Assembly: GCA_009777575.1 (NCBI GenBank)
Contig: WRLO01000015.1
Coordinates: 1 to 51,361, forward strand
Direction of reading: 5' to 3'
DNA from: Candidatus Cloacimonadota bacterium
GTDB lineage: Bacteria > Cloacimonadota > Cloacimonadia > Cloacimonadales > WRIO01
DNA: 51,361 nucleotides
The position numbers were made by a program, and so were the translations under genes. This document shows, piece after piece, positions 35,754 through 43,310 of the stretch (positions within the stretch are counted from its first letter, which is position 1; each line of letters opens with the position of its first letter). The notes below the pieces were generated by a model. That model saw only the letters and a program-made list of their open reading frames with translations. It searched no databases and was not told the origin of the DNA.

Positions 35754-38700
35754 TTATTTCAACATCAACATCCTTTTTGTTTCCCTATAATCATCTGTAG
35801 TCATTTGATAAAAATAAACACCACTACGAACAGCATGACCAAAATCATCTGTCCCATTCCAAATCACCTGATGTTCTCCTGAAATCCTAAAATCATTCAC
35901 AAGAGACTTGATTTTTTGTCCTCTTATGTTGTAAATGTCAATCGAGACATGGATTGGTTCGGAACTGACAAATGCGTTCCCTACGGAAAATCTGATTGTC
36001 GTCTCTGGATTAAAAGGATTGGGAAAATTGCCGAGTAGCTCTGTGATTAGAGGTGTGATATATTCATTTTGGTCTGATGAATATTTTATGGTTGTAAATC
36101 TAAAGACCTGATTGTCTAGAGAATCTCCGTTTTCATTAAAGGCTATGATTTGCCAATAATATGTAGTCTCATATTCTAAGTCTATTTCAAGTGTGTATTC
36201 TGTGGTATCTGGGGGTAGGAGGATGTGATTTGCTGCCTCCATGTATTGCCAGAGCTTGTCTCTGTGCGTTTTTGGATTATTTCCCACAAGCACAGAGGCA
36301 AGCTCTGACACTACATGGTGATGTATATCAATATAAAACCTTAGTCCCGCTATTTCACCACCCTCCGTTGGCAATTCCCATGTAAATACCGGTCTCAATT
36401 CTACCTCATCTGTCTCATTTACAGGAGTGAGTAATACTACAGGCTCGGGTGGTGGCTCTATATCGACACCTCTTGTCATAAAGCTAAAAACCTGATTGTC
36501 TATAGAATCTCCGTTTTCATTAAAGGCTATGACTTGCCAATAATATGTGGTCTCATATTCTAAATCTATTTCAAGTGTATATTCAGTGGTATCCGGGGGT
36601 AGGAGGATGTGATTTGCCGCCTCCATGTAGTGCCAGTTGCGAGGGACGAAGCAATCACCTCTGTGCATTTTCTGGAGGAAAGGCGGGGTAGCACTGCTCG
36701 ATTGAATTGGGTTTTCTAAGGTAACATTATTTCCCATAAGCACAGAGGCAATCTCTGACACTACATGGTGATGTATATCAATATAAAACCTTAGTCCCGC
36801 TATTTCACCGCCTTCTGTTGGCAGTTCCCATGCAAATACCGGTCTCAATTCTACCTCATCAGCCTCATTATCTGGATTTAGTAAAGCGACAGGATTTGGT
36901 GGTGACTCAATATCGACACCTCTTGTCATAAAGCTAAAAACCTGATTGTCTATAGAATCTCCATTTTCATTAAAGGCTATGACTTGCCAATAATATGTGG
37001 TCTCATATTCTAAATCTATTTCAAGTGTATATTCAGTGGTATCCGGGGGTAGGAGGATGTGATTTGCCGCCTCCATGTAGTGCCAGAGCTTGCCTCTGTG
37101 CGTTTTCTGGAGGAAAGGTAGGCTATCGTTGCTCAATTGAATTGGGTTTTCTAAGGTAACATTATTTATCACAAGCTCAGAGGCAAGCTCTGACACTACA
37201 TGGTGATGTATATCAATATAAAACCTCAATCCCTCTATCTCACCACCCTCCGTTGGCAATTCCCATGTAAAAACTGGTCTCAATTTCACTTCTACAGCCT
37301 CATTTTCTGGTGTCATTAGCAAAACAGGATTTGGTATCGGTTCTATTTCGATTTTTATAGTTATGATATTTGATGGTATAGACTCACCCTCAATATCTAC
37401 ATAAAAAGCCGTAACATAGTATGAATACATAGTATCATAAACTATGTCTGAGTCAACAAAACTATTTTCCAAGACATTATTTGAAATAACTATGCCATCA
37501 CGATATAATTTAAAATGGTCAAAGATTCCGCTACTTCCTTCATTTGGAGCTTCCCATGACAAAAATATAGCTTTATTTGATAAAAATTTATATTGCAGAT
37601 TGTCTAACAAGATTATAGAGCCTTCCAAATTATTGGGTGGATAAAAAATTGTAGAATCTTCATCTGATATTATTCTTAAAAAGGGATAACCTTCGTTAAT
37701 TTCTGGTTCTATACCCCATATCTCTACAAAATCCCAACCATTGTTTAAATAGTTTACAATATTCTTCATTTCTAAAGTTGGTAAACCAAAATTTGTTGGA
37801 GGAGTGAAATCATTTGTGGCATAAAGCATTCCTGTTGTTTCTAAATCCCAAAAACAATGTAACACTTGCCCATCATATAATGAACCTATAATACCCCCTA
37901 CATGAGGATTTGGAGAAGAAATATTTATTTCTCCTATAGCATAACTAAATGATACTATAGGGGGTGATGAGTTAGGGTCATTAGCTATAGTTATACCACT
38001 GATTCCACCAGCATAAGCTCTTCCTGCTGAGCCGAAGCCAGATGTCGCAGAGATATCGCCTGTTGAATAGCAGTTTATTATTATGGCGTTATAATTAGCA
38101 CCACTAATTCCACCTGACCTAGCTCGTGAATTTGGAGTAATTCCAGTTGCTTTTATCTCACCAGTAGAATAGCTATAACTCACAGTAAAATTTCCTTTTA
38201 TTGTACCAGCAATTCCACCAACTTCAACTGATGAACTGGACACGGTAACATCAGAGGTGGAATAACTATTTGTAATACTTCCACCAATAGAACTTCCTTG
38301 ACCAACAATTCCACCGACTTCAGTAAACGAATCCGAAAAAACGGTTGTAGACCCTTTCATACTAGCATTTGACAAAGTGCTATTCTCCGCTATGGCTCCA
38401 ATCATCCCACCTATATTGTAAAACGAAGTTCCTGACATATTAAAATTTACATTCATATCAATACTAATGTTTTTTATTATTGATCTTCTTGCTATTCCTA
38501 TAAATCCACCTATGTCGCCTGATGCGTAATTAGGATATCCAGTTTTTATAAACGAGCCTGTTACTGAACAGTCCATGATAGTTGAATCAACTAAAAAACC
38601 AACTAATCCTCCTACATAAGTGCTCCCAGATACTGAACCGGGCGTATTTGCTCTAAAGTCAAAATCTTCTAAGTTTAGTTTCTTTATGAAAGAATTATTT

Positions 38701-40280
38701 GTAAGCCGATAAAACATTCCAGCTACACTATCAACATTACTTAGTGTTTTATTTATGAATAAATTACTTATAGTAAAATCATTGCCATCATAACCTCCCA
38801 CAAATGCGTATACTGGCCTGGCTGGATATAGTGTAAATGTGGTAATATGTCCTATTGGCTCAAAACCTGCACCTCCGTTCCAGTTGATAGTTTCTGTAGC
38901 ATCTATATCGTCTGTTTGTAAAAAATAAATATGAGTGTTTAGTCCACGCCACCATTGTGTGTTGTTTTCAGACAACCATTTTAGATTGTTTAGACTGCTT
39001 ATCAAAAAGGGATTTGCAACGGTTCCTGATTTTGGTTCATAATAGTTTATAGGTGCATTTAAAGGGATAGTATAATTGTCATCTTCAGGTTGATATGGTA
39101 TATGAGATACATCTGGGTGCATCACCCTTAAAAAAGGATAACCACTATTAAAGTTTTGATTTATTGCCCAGATATTCTCAAAATCCCAACCACTCTGGAT
39201 GTAAGTATCTACTGTTTTCAAAGCTTTTGTGATTTCTCCTATAGCTGTATCAAGATTCCAAAAAATATCCCTGACATTATAAACAGGCAATAAAGTCTCT
39301 GATGTATAATAATTCCAGAAACTATTGAAAATGCTTGTATTGGTTGTGGTGTGCGAGATACCTCCCATATTTGGACTATTACCACTACTGACAGCATAAC
39401 AATTTTCTATCACTGCACTTGCTGTGCGACCAAATAAGCCTCCTACTTCAGGTATACCATCGAGATTGTTGATAATACCCATATAAAATAAATTATTGAT
39501 TGTTGGAGATCCATTAATCTGACCTATGACCCCTCCCACGCGAAAATCACTTACAACATCAAGATTTACTGTTGAATAGCTGTTAGACAATGAGCTATCA
39601 TGACTACCTCTAAATAATCCAACCAATCCCCCTACTGCTGGTGGATCTTGTAGATTTACTACTACAGTTGATATTGAGCCAGATGCAGAACTATTTTGGA
39701 TTGTATTTCCATCAAATCCAGTCGCAAGTAAAGCACCTGTATCTGCGCTTGCCTGTTGAATGTTTATGTTTTCTATGACAATATTGTGTAGTTCTGCAAA
39801 CTCAGCCCATCCAAACATTCCTACTCTATGTCCTAAAGGGCGATTAAAATGCAAATTGCTGATTTTAAAATTGTTACCATTATAGGAAGAAGCAAAAAAA
39901 TGAAGATTGAGATTGACATATAGCCCTCCGATAGGTCTAAACCCCAATCCCTCATACCAAAATTGTGTTTCGGCTGCATCAATATCTGCTGTTTGACTGA
40001 AATAGTATTTGTTGATTTGTATACCACCTGTCATTCGTATACCACCCCAATACTGATTAGTTTCAGACAACCATCTCAGGTTTGCCAGATTGCTTATAAG
40101 GAATGGATTTGCCACTGTGCCTGCATCTGGGTCGTTAAAATTTGTCGGTGGTTGAGCTATAGTCTCGCTATATAAAAAGCTGAAACTTAGCATGGTTGTT
40201 ACGATAAAAAATATCGCTCTAAAAATTGAGATATTATCATTTAACATTCTCAATTGATTTTTGTTTTCTTTAGTAACCAT
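35754..40280 (-). CDS. Large exported GLUG-repeat protein with FN3-type modules and a C-terminal sorting domain
   Basis: 1508 residues. The ATG at 40280 has AGGAGG six bases upstream; a hydrophobic signal segment ends near residue 42. About residues 60-860 are GLUG-type beta-helix repeats ('VGGLVGLFRGS', 'VGGIVGQGSSIGGSITNSYS', 'YSYSTGEI', 'CYSTGDIS') in two blocks, each opened by 'GTVANPFLIS.L.NL.WLSE'. An FN3 unit (about 880-985) and three modules like those of the protease follow. The end is a sorting/FlgD-Ig tail ('GNFPNPFNPETTIRF' … 'SGVYFYQM' … 'KRMLMLK'). GLUG proteins are usually adhesins or surface proteins. It starts 49 bases after the sigma-like gene, through a conserved leader. 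Confidence 0.88.
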   Translation of the reverse strand: MVTKENKNQLRMLNDNISIFRAIFFIVTTMLSFSFLYSETIAQPPTNFNDPDAGTVANPFLISNLANLRWLSETNQYWGGIRMTGGIQINKYYFSQTADIDAAETQFWYEGLGFRPIGGLYVNLNLHFFASSYNGNNFKISNLHFNRPLGHRVGMFGWAEFAELHNIVIENINIQQASADTGALLATGFDGNTIQNSSASGSISTVVVNLQDPPAVGGLVGLFRGSHDSSLSNSYSTVNLDVVSDFRVGGVIGQINGSPTINNLFYMGIINNLDGIPEVGGLFGRTASAVIENCYAVSSGNSPNMGGISHTTTNTSIFNSFWNYYTSETLLPVYNVRDIFWNLDTAIGEITKALKTVDTYIQSGWDFENIWAINQNFNSGYPFLRVMHPDVSHIPYQPEDDNYTIPLNAPINYYEPKSGTVANPFLISSLNNLKWLSENNTQWWRGLNTHIYFLQTDDIDATETINWNGGAGFEPIGHITTFTLYPARPVYAFVGGYDGNDFTISNLFINKTLSNVDSVAGMFYRLTNNSFIKKLNLEDFDFRANTPGSVSGSTYVGGLVGFLVDSTIMDCSVTGSFIKTGYPNYASGDIGGFIGIARRSIIKNISIDMNVNFNMSGTSFYNIGGMIGAIAENSTLSNASMKGSTTVFSDSFTEVGGIVGQGSSIGGSITNSYSTSDVTVSSSSVEVGGIAGTIKGNFTVSYSYSTGEIKATGITPNSRARSGGISGANYNAIIINCYSTGDISATSGFGSAGRAYAGGISGITIANDPNSSPPIVSFSYAIGEINISSPNPHVGGIIGSLYDGQVLHCFWDLETTGMLYATNDFTPPTNFGLPTLEMKNIVNYLNNGWDFVEIWGIEPEINEGYPFLRIISDEDSTIFYPPNNLEGSIILLDNLQYKFLSNKAIFLSWEAPNEGSSGIFDHFKLYRDGIVISNNVLENSFVDSDIVYDTMYSYYVTAFYVDIEGESIPSNIITIKIEIEPIPNPVLLMTPENEAVEVKLRPVFTWELPTEGGEIEGLRFYIDIHHHVVSELASELVINNVTLENPIQLSNDSLPFLQKTHRGKLWHYMEAANHILLPPDTTEYTLEIDLEYETTYYWQVIAFNENGDSIDNQVFSFMTRGVDIESPPNPVALLNPDNEADEVELRPVFAWELPTEGGEIAGLRFYIDIHHHVVSEIASVLMGNNVTLENPIQSSSATPPFLQKMHRGDCFVPRNWHYMEAANHILLPPDTTEYTLEIDLEYETTYYWQVIAFNENGDSIDNQVFSFMTRGVDIEPPPEPVVLLTPVNETDEVELRPVFTWELPTEGGEIAGLRFYIDIHHHVVSELASVLVGNNPKTHRDKLWQYMEAANHILLPPDTTEYTLEIDLEYETTYYWQIIAFNENGDSLDNQVFRFTTIKYSSDQNEYITPLITELLGNFPNPFNPETTIRFSVGNAFVSSEPIHVSIDIYNIRGQKIKSLVNDFRISGEHQVIWNGTDDFGHAVRSGVYFYQMTTDDYRETKRMLMLK
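35963..35986 (-). repeat. Partial palindromic element E in the sorting domain of the GLUG protein
   Basis: Plus-strand AAATGCGTTCCCTAC is the reverse complement of the GTAGGGAACGCAT element that stands twice at 42171-42244. Here it encodes VGNAFVSSEP inside a conserved strand, where the protease tail has only about three residues. Confidence 0.65.
36240..36317 (-). repeat. Palindromic element A, copy 4 (GLUG protein gene)
   Basis: 78 bp, arms 36240-36267 and 36290-36317, with a few mismatches (GTATTG for GTAGTG, TTGTC for TTGCC); 26 codons in frame. Confidence 0.88.
36624..36767 (-). repeat. Palindromic element A, copy 5, with another repeat nested in one arm
   Basis: The element is 144 bp (48 codons). 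The left arm is broken by TTGCGAGGGACGAAGCAATC at 36637-36656, a repeat of another family (translated as part of GDCFVPRN). The loop is enlarged by about 50 bases coding NVTLENPIQSSSATPPFLQK. The frame is still kept. Confidence 0.8.
37074..37202 (-). repeat. Palindromic element A, copy 6, with enlarged loop
   Basis: 129 bp (43 codons). Arms are as in the other copies, with the same loop enlargement as copy 5 but without its nested repeat (NVTLENPIQLSNDSLPFLQK). Confidence 0.85.
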
Positions 40281-40301
40281 AGAGGTCCTCCTATTTTTGT
40301 A

Positions 40302-40313
40302 TACAGATCTGTA
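40302..40313. promoter_or_regulatory. Perfect 12-bp palindrome in the leader of the GLUG protein gene
   Basis: TACAGATCTGTA, followed by a further half-site GTCTGTA on the plus strand. It lies between the sigma-like gene's stop and the AGGAGG of the exported gene. The same sequence recurs at 51092-51103 in the same relative place. It could be an operator or a promoter element of the linked sigma factor; conservation may also just reflect recent duplication. Confidence 0.45.
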
Positions 40314-40328
40314 GTCTGTATTTATTTT

Positions 40329-41951
40329 TTACTCTGGCAGTATATCGCTAAACATAACGATATTTACTGTCATTTTTTGAGCTTCTGTTAATTCTTCTAA
40401 CATACCTTTTTTTAGTAGTTGTTCTAAAACTCGTGTTCTGATTTCTGTGCTTGCTAAAACATCTGTATTCCATGAACGACATAAATCGTGTATATGTGAT
40501 GGAAATTGAGTTTTATCTACATTAAAAATCTCTTCATCAAGTTTTTTACTAATTGATTTTAACCTTACAGTCATTTCAGGAAGCATATCTAAAAGAACTT
40601 TTTCAGAAGGTTTTACAAGAATCATATTTATATAGTCTGTATCTTTGACTCTAACCAAAAAGCATTTGTCATAAAGTCTTTTGTATTTATCTGCATGCTC
40701 AATGGTTTTTACGATTTTTCCTGTTAAATGGTCATATAAAAAACCGTAATCCAGTCCAGAATAATCATGCCAATCTGTTTTCCTATCATCATAATAAGTG
40801 TTAAATTGCCAATGACGCTTTTCATTTTGGTTATAACTATTTATGTCTTCTAACACATCATAAAGACGCTTAACATAACTTAGTTCTTGCCATTTCAAGC
40901 TTTCATCTATCCATGCAAAAGCTATATTCTCACTGCCATCTTTACGCGTTATTTTATGTTTATTTAAAAAAGAACTTTTATCATGTAAAGTAAGTTTGAA
41001 TTTAGTAGCATAAGAAACAATAGACCACATAAGAAAATTTAAATCATTTTTAGGAGTGTAAATTGTTTTGGGATCAAATTTTTCCATGACTTTAAATAAT
41101 TTTGGCACATATTTTTCACAAACTATTTTAGCATATTTAGTGTATATTTCGTGTTTTTCTTCCAAAATTCTGTTAGAATTTTCTATTATCATCATGTTTG
41201 TGAGATACTTGTTACCTGAAACTCTGTCGATATAGCCAAATTCAACAAGTGTTTGTAGTTCGTTTTCTATATAAATTGCAGGTATACAAAGCTCCCTTGC
41301 AATTTCTGTTATAGTTTTTGCCTCATAATATGCCGCATAAGCAATATTTTGAGCGATTAATTTGTTAAAGTAGGTATCTATGTTTTCGCCATTTACGCCA
41401 TCAGTCCCATATTGACCTACTCCTTTAAATTTTATCGCAACCGCTTGATTGATATCAATATCTTGCATTGTCATACCCTCTCTAAGTTGTTCTCGAGCAT
41501 CGAAAAGATGCTTTTTAATATATCCCACAGATAAATTTAATTTTTGTGCGATATCTAAAATACCCATTTTACTGAAATAATACATAGTTATGATTTCTCT
41601 ATGAATCTTTCCAAGATAAGAGATTTCCTTTCTCAGTCTTGAATAATCTTTTTCAAGACCATAAAAATCATAATTCTTATCTTCTTTATGTTGTTTTTGA
41701 TGGTTTTGTAGCAGAAGTTCGTGTTTCTTTTCTTCATCGACAAATTTGGAATAAACATTGCAAGAAATCTTATAAATATAACTTCTGATGCTTTGTATCG
41801 ACTCAACTCTTAAAAGCGAAACATAAACTTCAAAGGCTATACGAGCAGCAATTTCTTCAATCTTGTCAACATCCCATTCTTTTGAACGAGCGAAACCATA
41901 TATTGTGCCAATATTATTGATAACAACTTCTTCTGCTGTTTTTCTATCCAT
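40329..41951 (-). CDS. Sigma-70-family-like protein with a long C-terminal extension
   Basis: 540 residues, soluble. Residues about 5-80 resemble sigma region 2 ('IAARIAFEVYVSLLRVE', 'IRSYIYKISCNVYSKF'). Residues about 105-160 resemble region 4 with an HTH ('YLGKIHREIITMYYFSKMG', 'DIAQKLNLSVGYIKKHLFDA'). The remaining ~370 residues are a separate part with another HTH-like stretch ('TEIARELCIPAIYIENELQT') and no family I recognise; ordinary ECF factors end near 200. A near-identical copy starts at the right edge, and each precedes an exported-protein gene. The inferred role is regulator of those genes, with the extension as its sensing or anti-sigma-like part. Confidence 0.7.
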   Translation of the reverse strand: MDRKTAEEVVINNIGTIYGFARSKEWDVDKIEEIAARIAFEVYVSLLRVESIQSIRSYIYKISCNVYSKFVDEEKKHELLLQNHQKQHKEDKNYDFYGLEKDYSRLRKEISYLGKIHREIITMYYFSKMGILDIAQKLNLSVGYIKKHLFDAREQLREGMTMQDIDINQAVAIKFKGVGQYGTDGVNGENIDTYFNKLIAQNIAYAAYYEAKTITEIARELCIPAIYIENELQTLVEFGYIDRVSGNKYLTNMMIIENSNRILEEKHEIYTKYAKIVCEKYVPKLFKVMEKFDPKTIYTPKNDLNFLMWSIVSYATKFKLTLHDKSSFLNKHKITRKDGSENIAFAWIDESLKWQELSYVKRLYDVLEDINSYNQNEKRHWQFNTYYDDRKTDWHDYSGLDYGFLYDHLTGKIVKTIEHADKYKRLYDKCFLVRVKDTDYINMILVKPSEKVLLDMLPEMTVRLKSISKKLDEEIFNVDKTQFPSHIHDLCRSWNTDVLASTEIRTRVLEQLLKKGMLEELTEAQKMTVNIVMFSDILPE

Positions 41952-41979
41952 CCGTAATTTCCCTTGTAAAATTTTTTAT

Positions 41980-42009
41980 CTTATACTATATAGGTGTCAG
42001 GTTTTTCAA
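41980..42009 (-). promoter_or_regulatory. Putative promoter of the sigma-like gene
   Basis: On the minus strand TTGAAA (42009-42004) is followed after 18 bases by TATAAG (41985-41980). The start of transcription would lie about 20 bases before the ATG at 41951. Confidence 0.45.
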
Positions 42010-42170
42010 AACGGTTACTAAAAATCTTCATTTTTTGACAAAATTTAGCAAAATAATTTTTGTCGTTTATGTATCTTATTATAAATACATATAGTTAGAT
42101 ATAAACATTGTCTTTTCTGTTTTCTAACCAAATGTATTTAATATATGTTACCTGCATATTATGTCCATTT

Positions 42171-42244
42171 CGTAGGGAACGCATGTATGCGTTCCACATT
42201 TATGGTTCGTAGGGAACGCATGTATGCGTTCCACATTTATGGTT
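42171..42244. repeat. Two direct 37-bp copies of palindromic element E
   Basis: Identical units 42171-42207 and 42208-42244. Each contains GGAACGCA-TGTA-TGCGTTCC after CGTAG. Related sequences occur inside the exported-protein genes (31746-31830, 35963-35986). The pair interrupts the sigma remnant described next. Confidence 0.92.
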
Positions 42245-42400
42245 TGAGTGTTTTTCATAAACTAATGTACAAAATCGTATTACTGCTTCCTGACACAATT
42301 CTTCTGCTTCGTCCCTATTGCTGACTTTTCTATTTGCCCAGCCCAACAATTTTGAAACATTCATCTCAAAAGTTTCTTCAATCAGTTTTTTTAGTTCCAT
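42200..42400 (-). pseudogene. N-terminal remnant of a third sigma-factor gene
   Basis: The first ~50 residues resemble sigma region 2 ('VSKLLGWANRKVSNRDEAEE' then 'LCQEAVIRFCTLVYEK'). The frame then runs into palindromic element E, which is read as 'HSNHKCGTHTCVPYEP' before a stop. GGGAGAC lies before the ATG. Regions 3-4 and any extension are missing, so the gene was truncated at or before the repeat. It stands head-to-tail upstream of the intact sigma-like gene. Confidence 0.7.
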
Positions 42401-42775
42401 GTCTCCCTTTAAAACCTCCTATATATTATATAGACAAAAATCATCAAAAAGTAACCCTATCTATTGCTTTTTTTTATTTTTTTATTTTGTGGATAACTTT
42501 TTTTGATTTTATATAGATAGTCAATACCCCCCCCTAATAATTAATGTCTTGCAAACGGCAGATCGTAATTCTGCGAGCCTTTTCGCAAGCTCAAAGTCTC
42601 TTGAACCGCCCCATAAATATGGGGGGAGGGTAGGGTGCTGATTTAAAAACCCAATGCGCTTTGTCTTGTTATAAATGATTAAGTAAATATAAATATTGTT
42701 ATATATAAATAAAAATATATGTAACGAATTTTATTTTTGGAGTTAATTATACTAAAACATTAATAGAGGTTTTTT
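42401..42775. other. Gap of 375 bases with hairpins, no recognised gene
   Basis: Contains a run of nine C near 42527, a perfect hairpin CCCCATA-AA-TATGGGG at 42609-42624 and an AT-rich stretch before the ATPase gene that probably holds its promoter. The minus strand from about 42621 down to 42541 is open and reads 'GGSRDFELAKRLAELRSAVC' without a start, perhaps a gene fragment or a repeat. The ATPase gene's own leader (AGGTTTTTT) has only a weak ribosome site. Confidence 0.5.
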
Positions 42776-43303
42776 ATGAATGAAATAATGAATACTGTTG
42801 GACGGGTTGCTGAGGGTAAAAATTTTTTTGGTAGGATCAAAGAAATACAACACGCTATCGAATTACTTGAGGATGGCGCAAATCTGATTCTTGCCGCTCC
42901 TCGCAGAGTTGGCAAGACTTCATTTGCTAGAAAATTAAAGGAAGAAATGGAAAATAAGGGGTGGAAGGGAGTCAATATAGATTTACAATTAGCTCCTACT
43001 GAAATCGATTTTATGAAACTTATTTTGAGAGAAATAAAAGGAATAAATATATTAGACTGGTTACAAAGTAAAACACCCGAGATTAAAGAAATTAATATAA
43101 AAGAAGTTGGTGTAGAATTTAACAAACGAAAACCTATTTTTTATCAAGAAATACAAAAAGTTCTTCCTCACGACAAGGAAACTTTGATTATTCTTGATGA
43201 GTTTGTTATTTTTCTTAACGATGTATTAATGTATGATAAAGAAAAATATACATTTCGTTCACCCCTTTTAAGAGATTTTTGGTATAACAAGTTTGGGGGA
43301 TAA
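42776..43303 (+). CDS. Short AAA/STAND-type ATPase, apparently truncated
   Basis: 175 residues. 'FFGRIKEIQHAIELLEDGAN' opens an archaeal-type AAA ATPase. Walker A is 'APRRVGKTSFARKL' and Walker B 'ETLIILDEFVIFLND'. The sequence stops right after the strand that follows Walker B; the lid and winged-helix parts found in 350-450-residue relatives are missing. A GGGGG run stands at the stop, but reading on in other frames soon enters the start of the next gene, so a simple frameshift does not restore it. Either a deletion product or a short helper of the next ATPase. The start has a weak site. Confidence 0.65.
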   Translation: MNEIMNTVGRVAEGKNFFGRIKEIQHAIELLEDGANLILAAPRRVGKTSFARKLKEEMENKGWKGVNIDLQLAPTEIDFMKLILREIKGINILDWLQSKTPEIKEINIKEVGVEFNKRKPIFYQEIQKVLPHDKETLIILDEFVIFLNDVLMYDKEKYTFRSPLLRDFWYNKFGG

Positions 43304-43310
43304 ATCTACA

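Noticed and set aside
42545..42610. tRNA-like arms on the minus strand (a 5-bp stem with a 7-base loop and a neighbouring GAGC/GCTC stem)
   Set aside because: There is no acceptor stem or T arm, and the spacing between the arms is wrong; the region is better read as a gene or repeat fragment.
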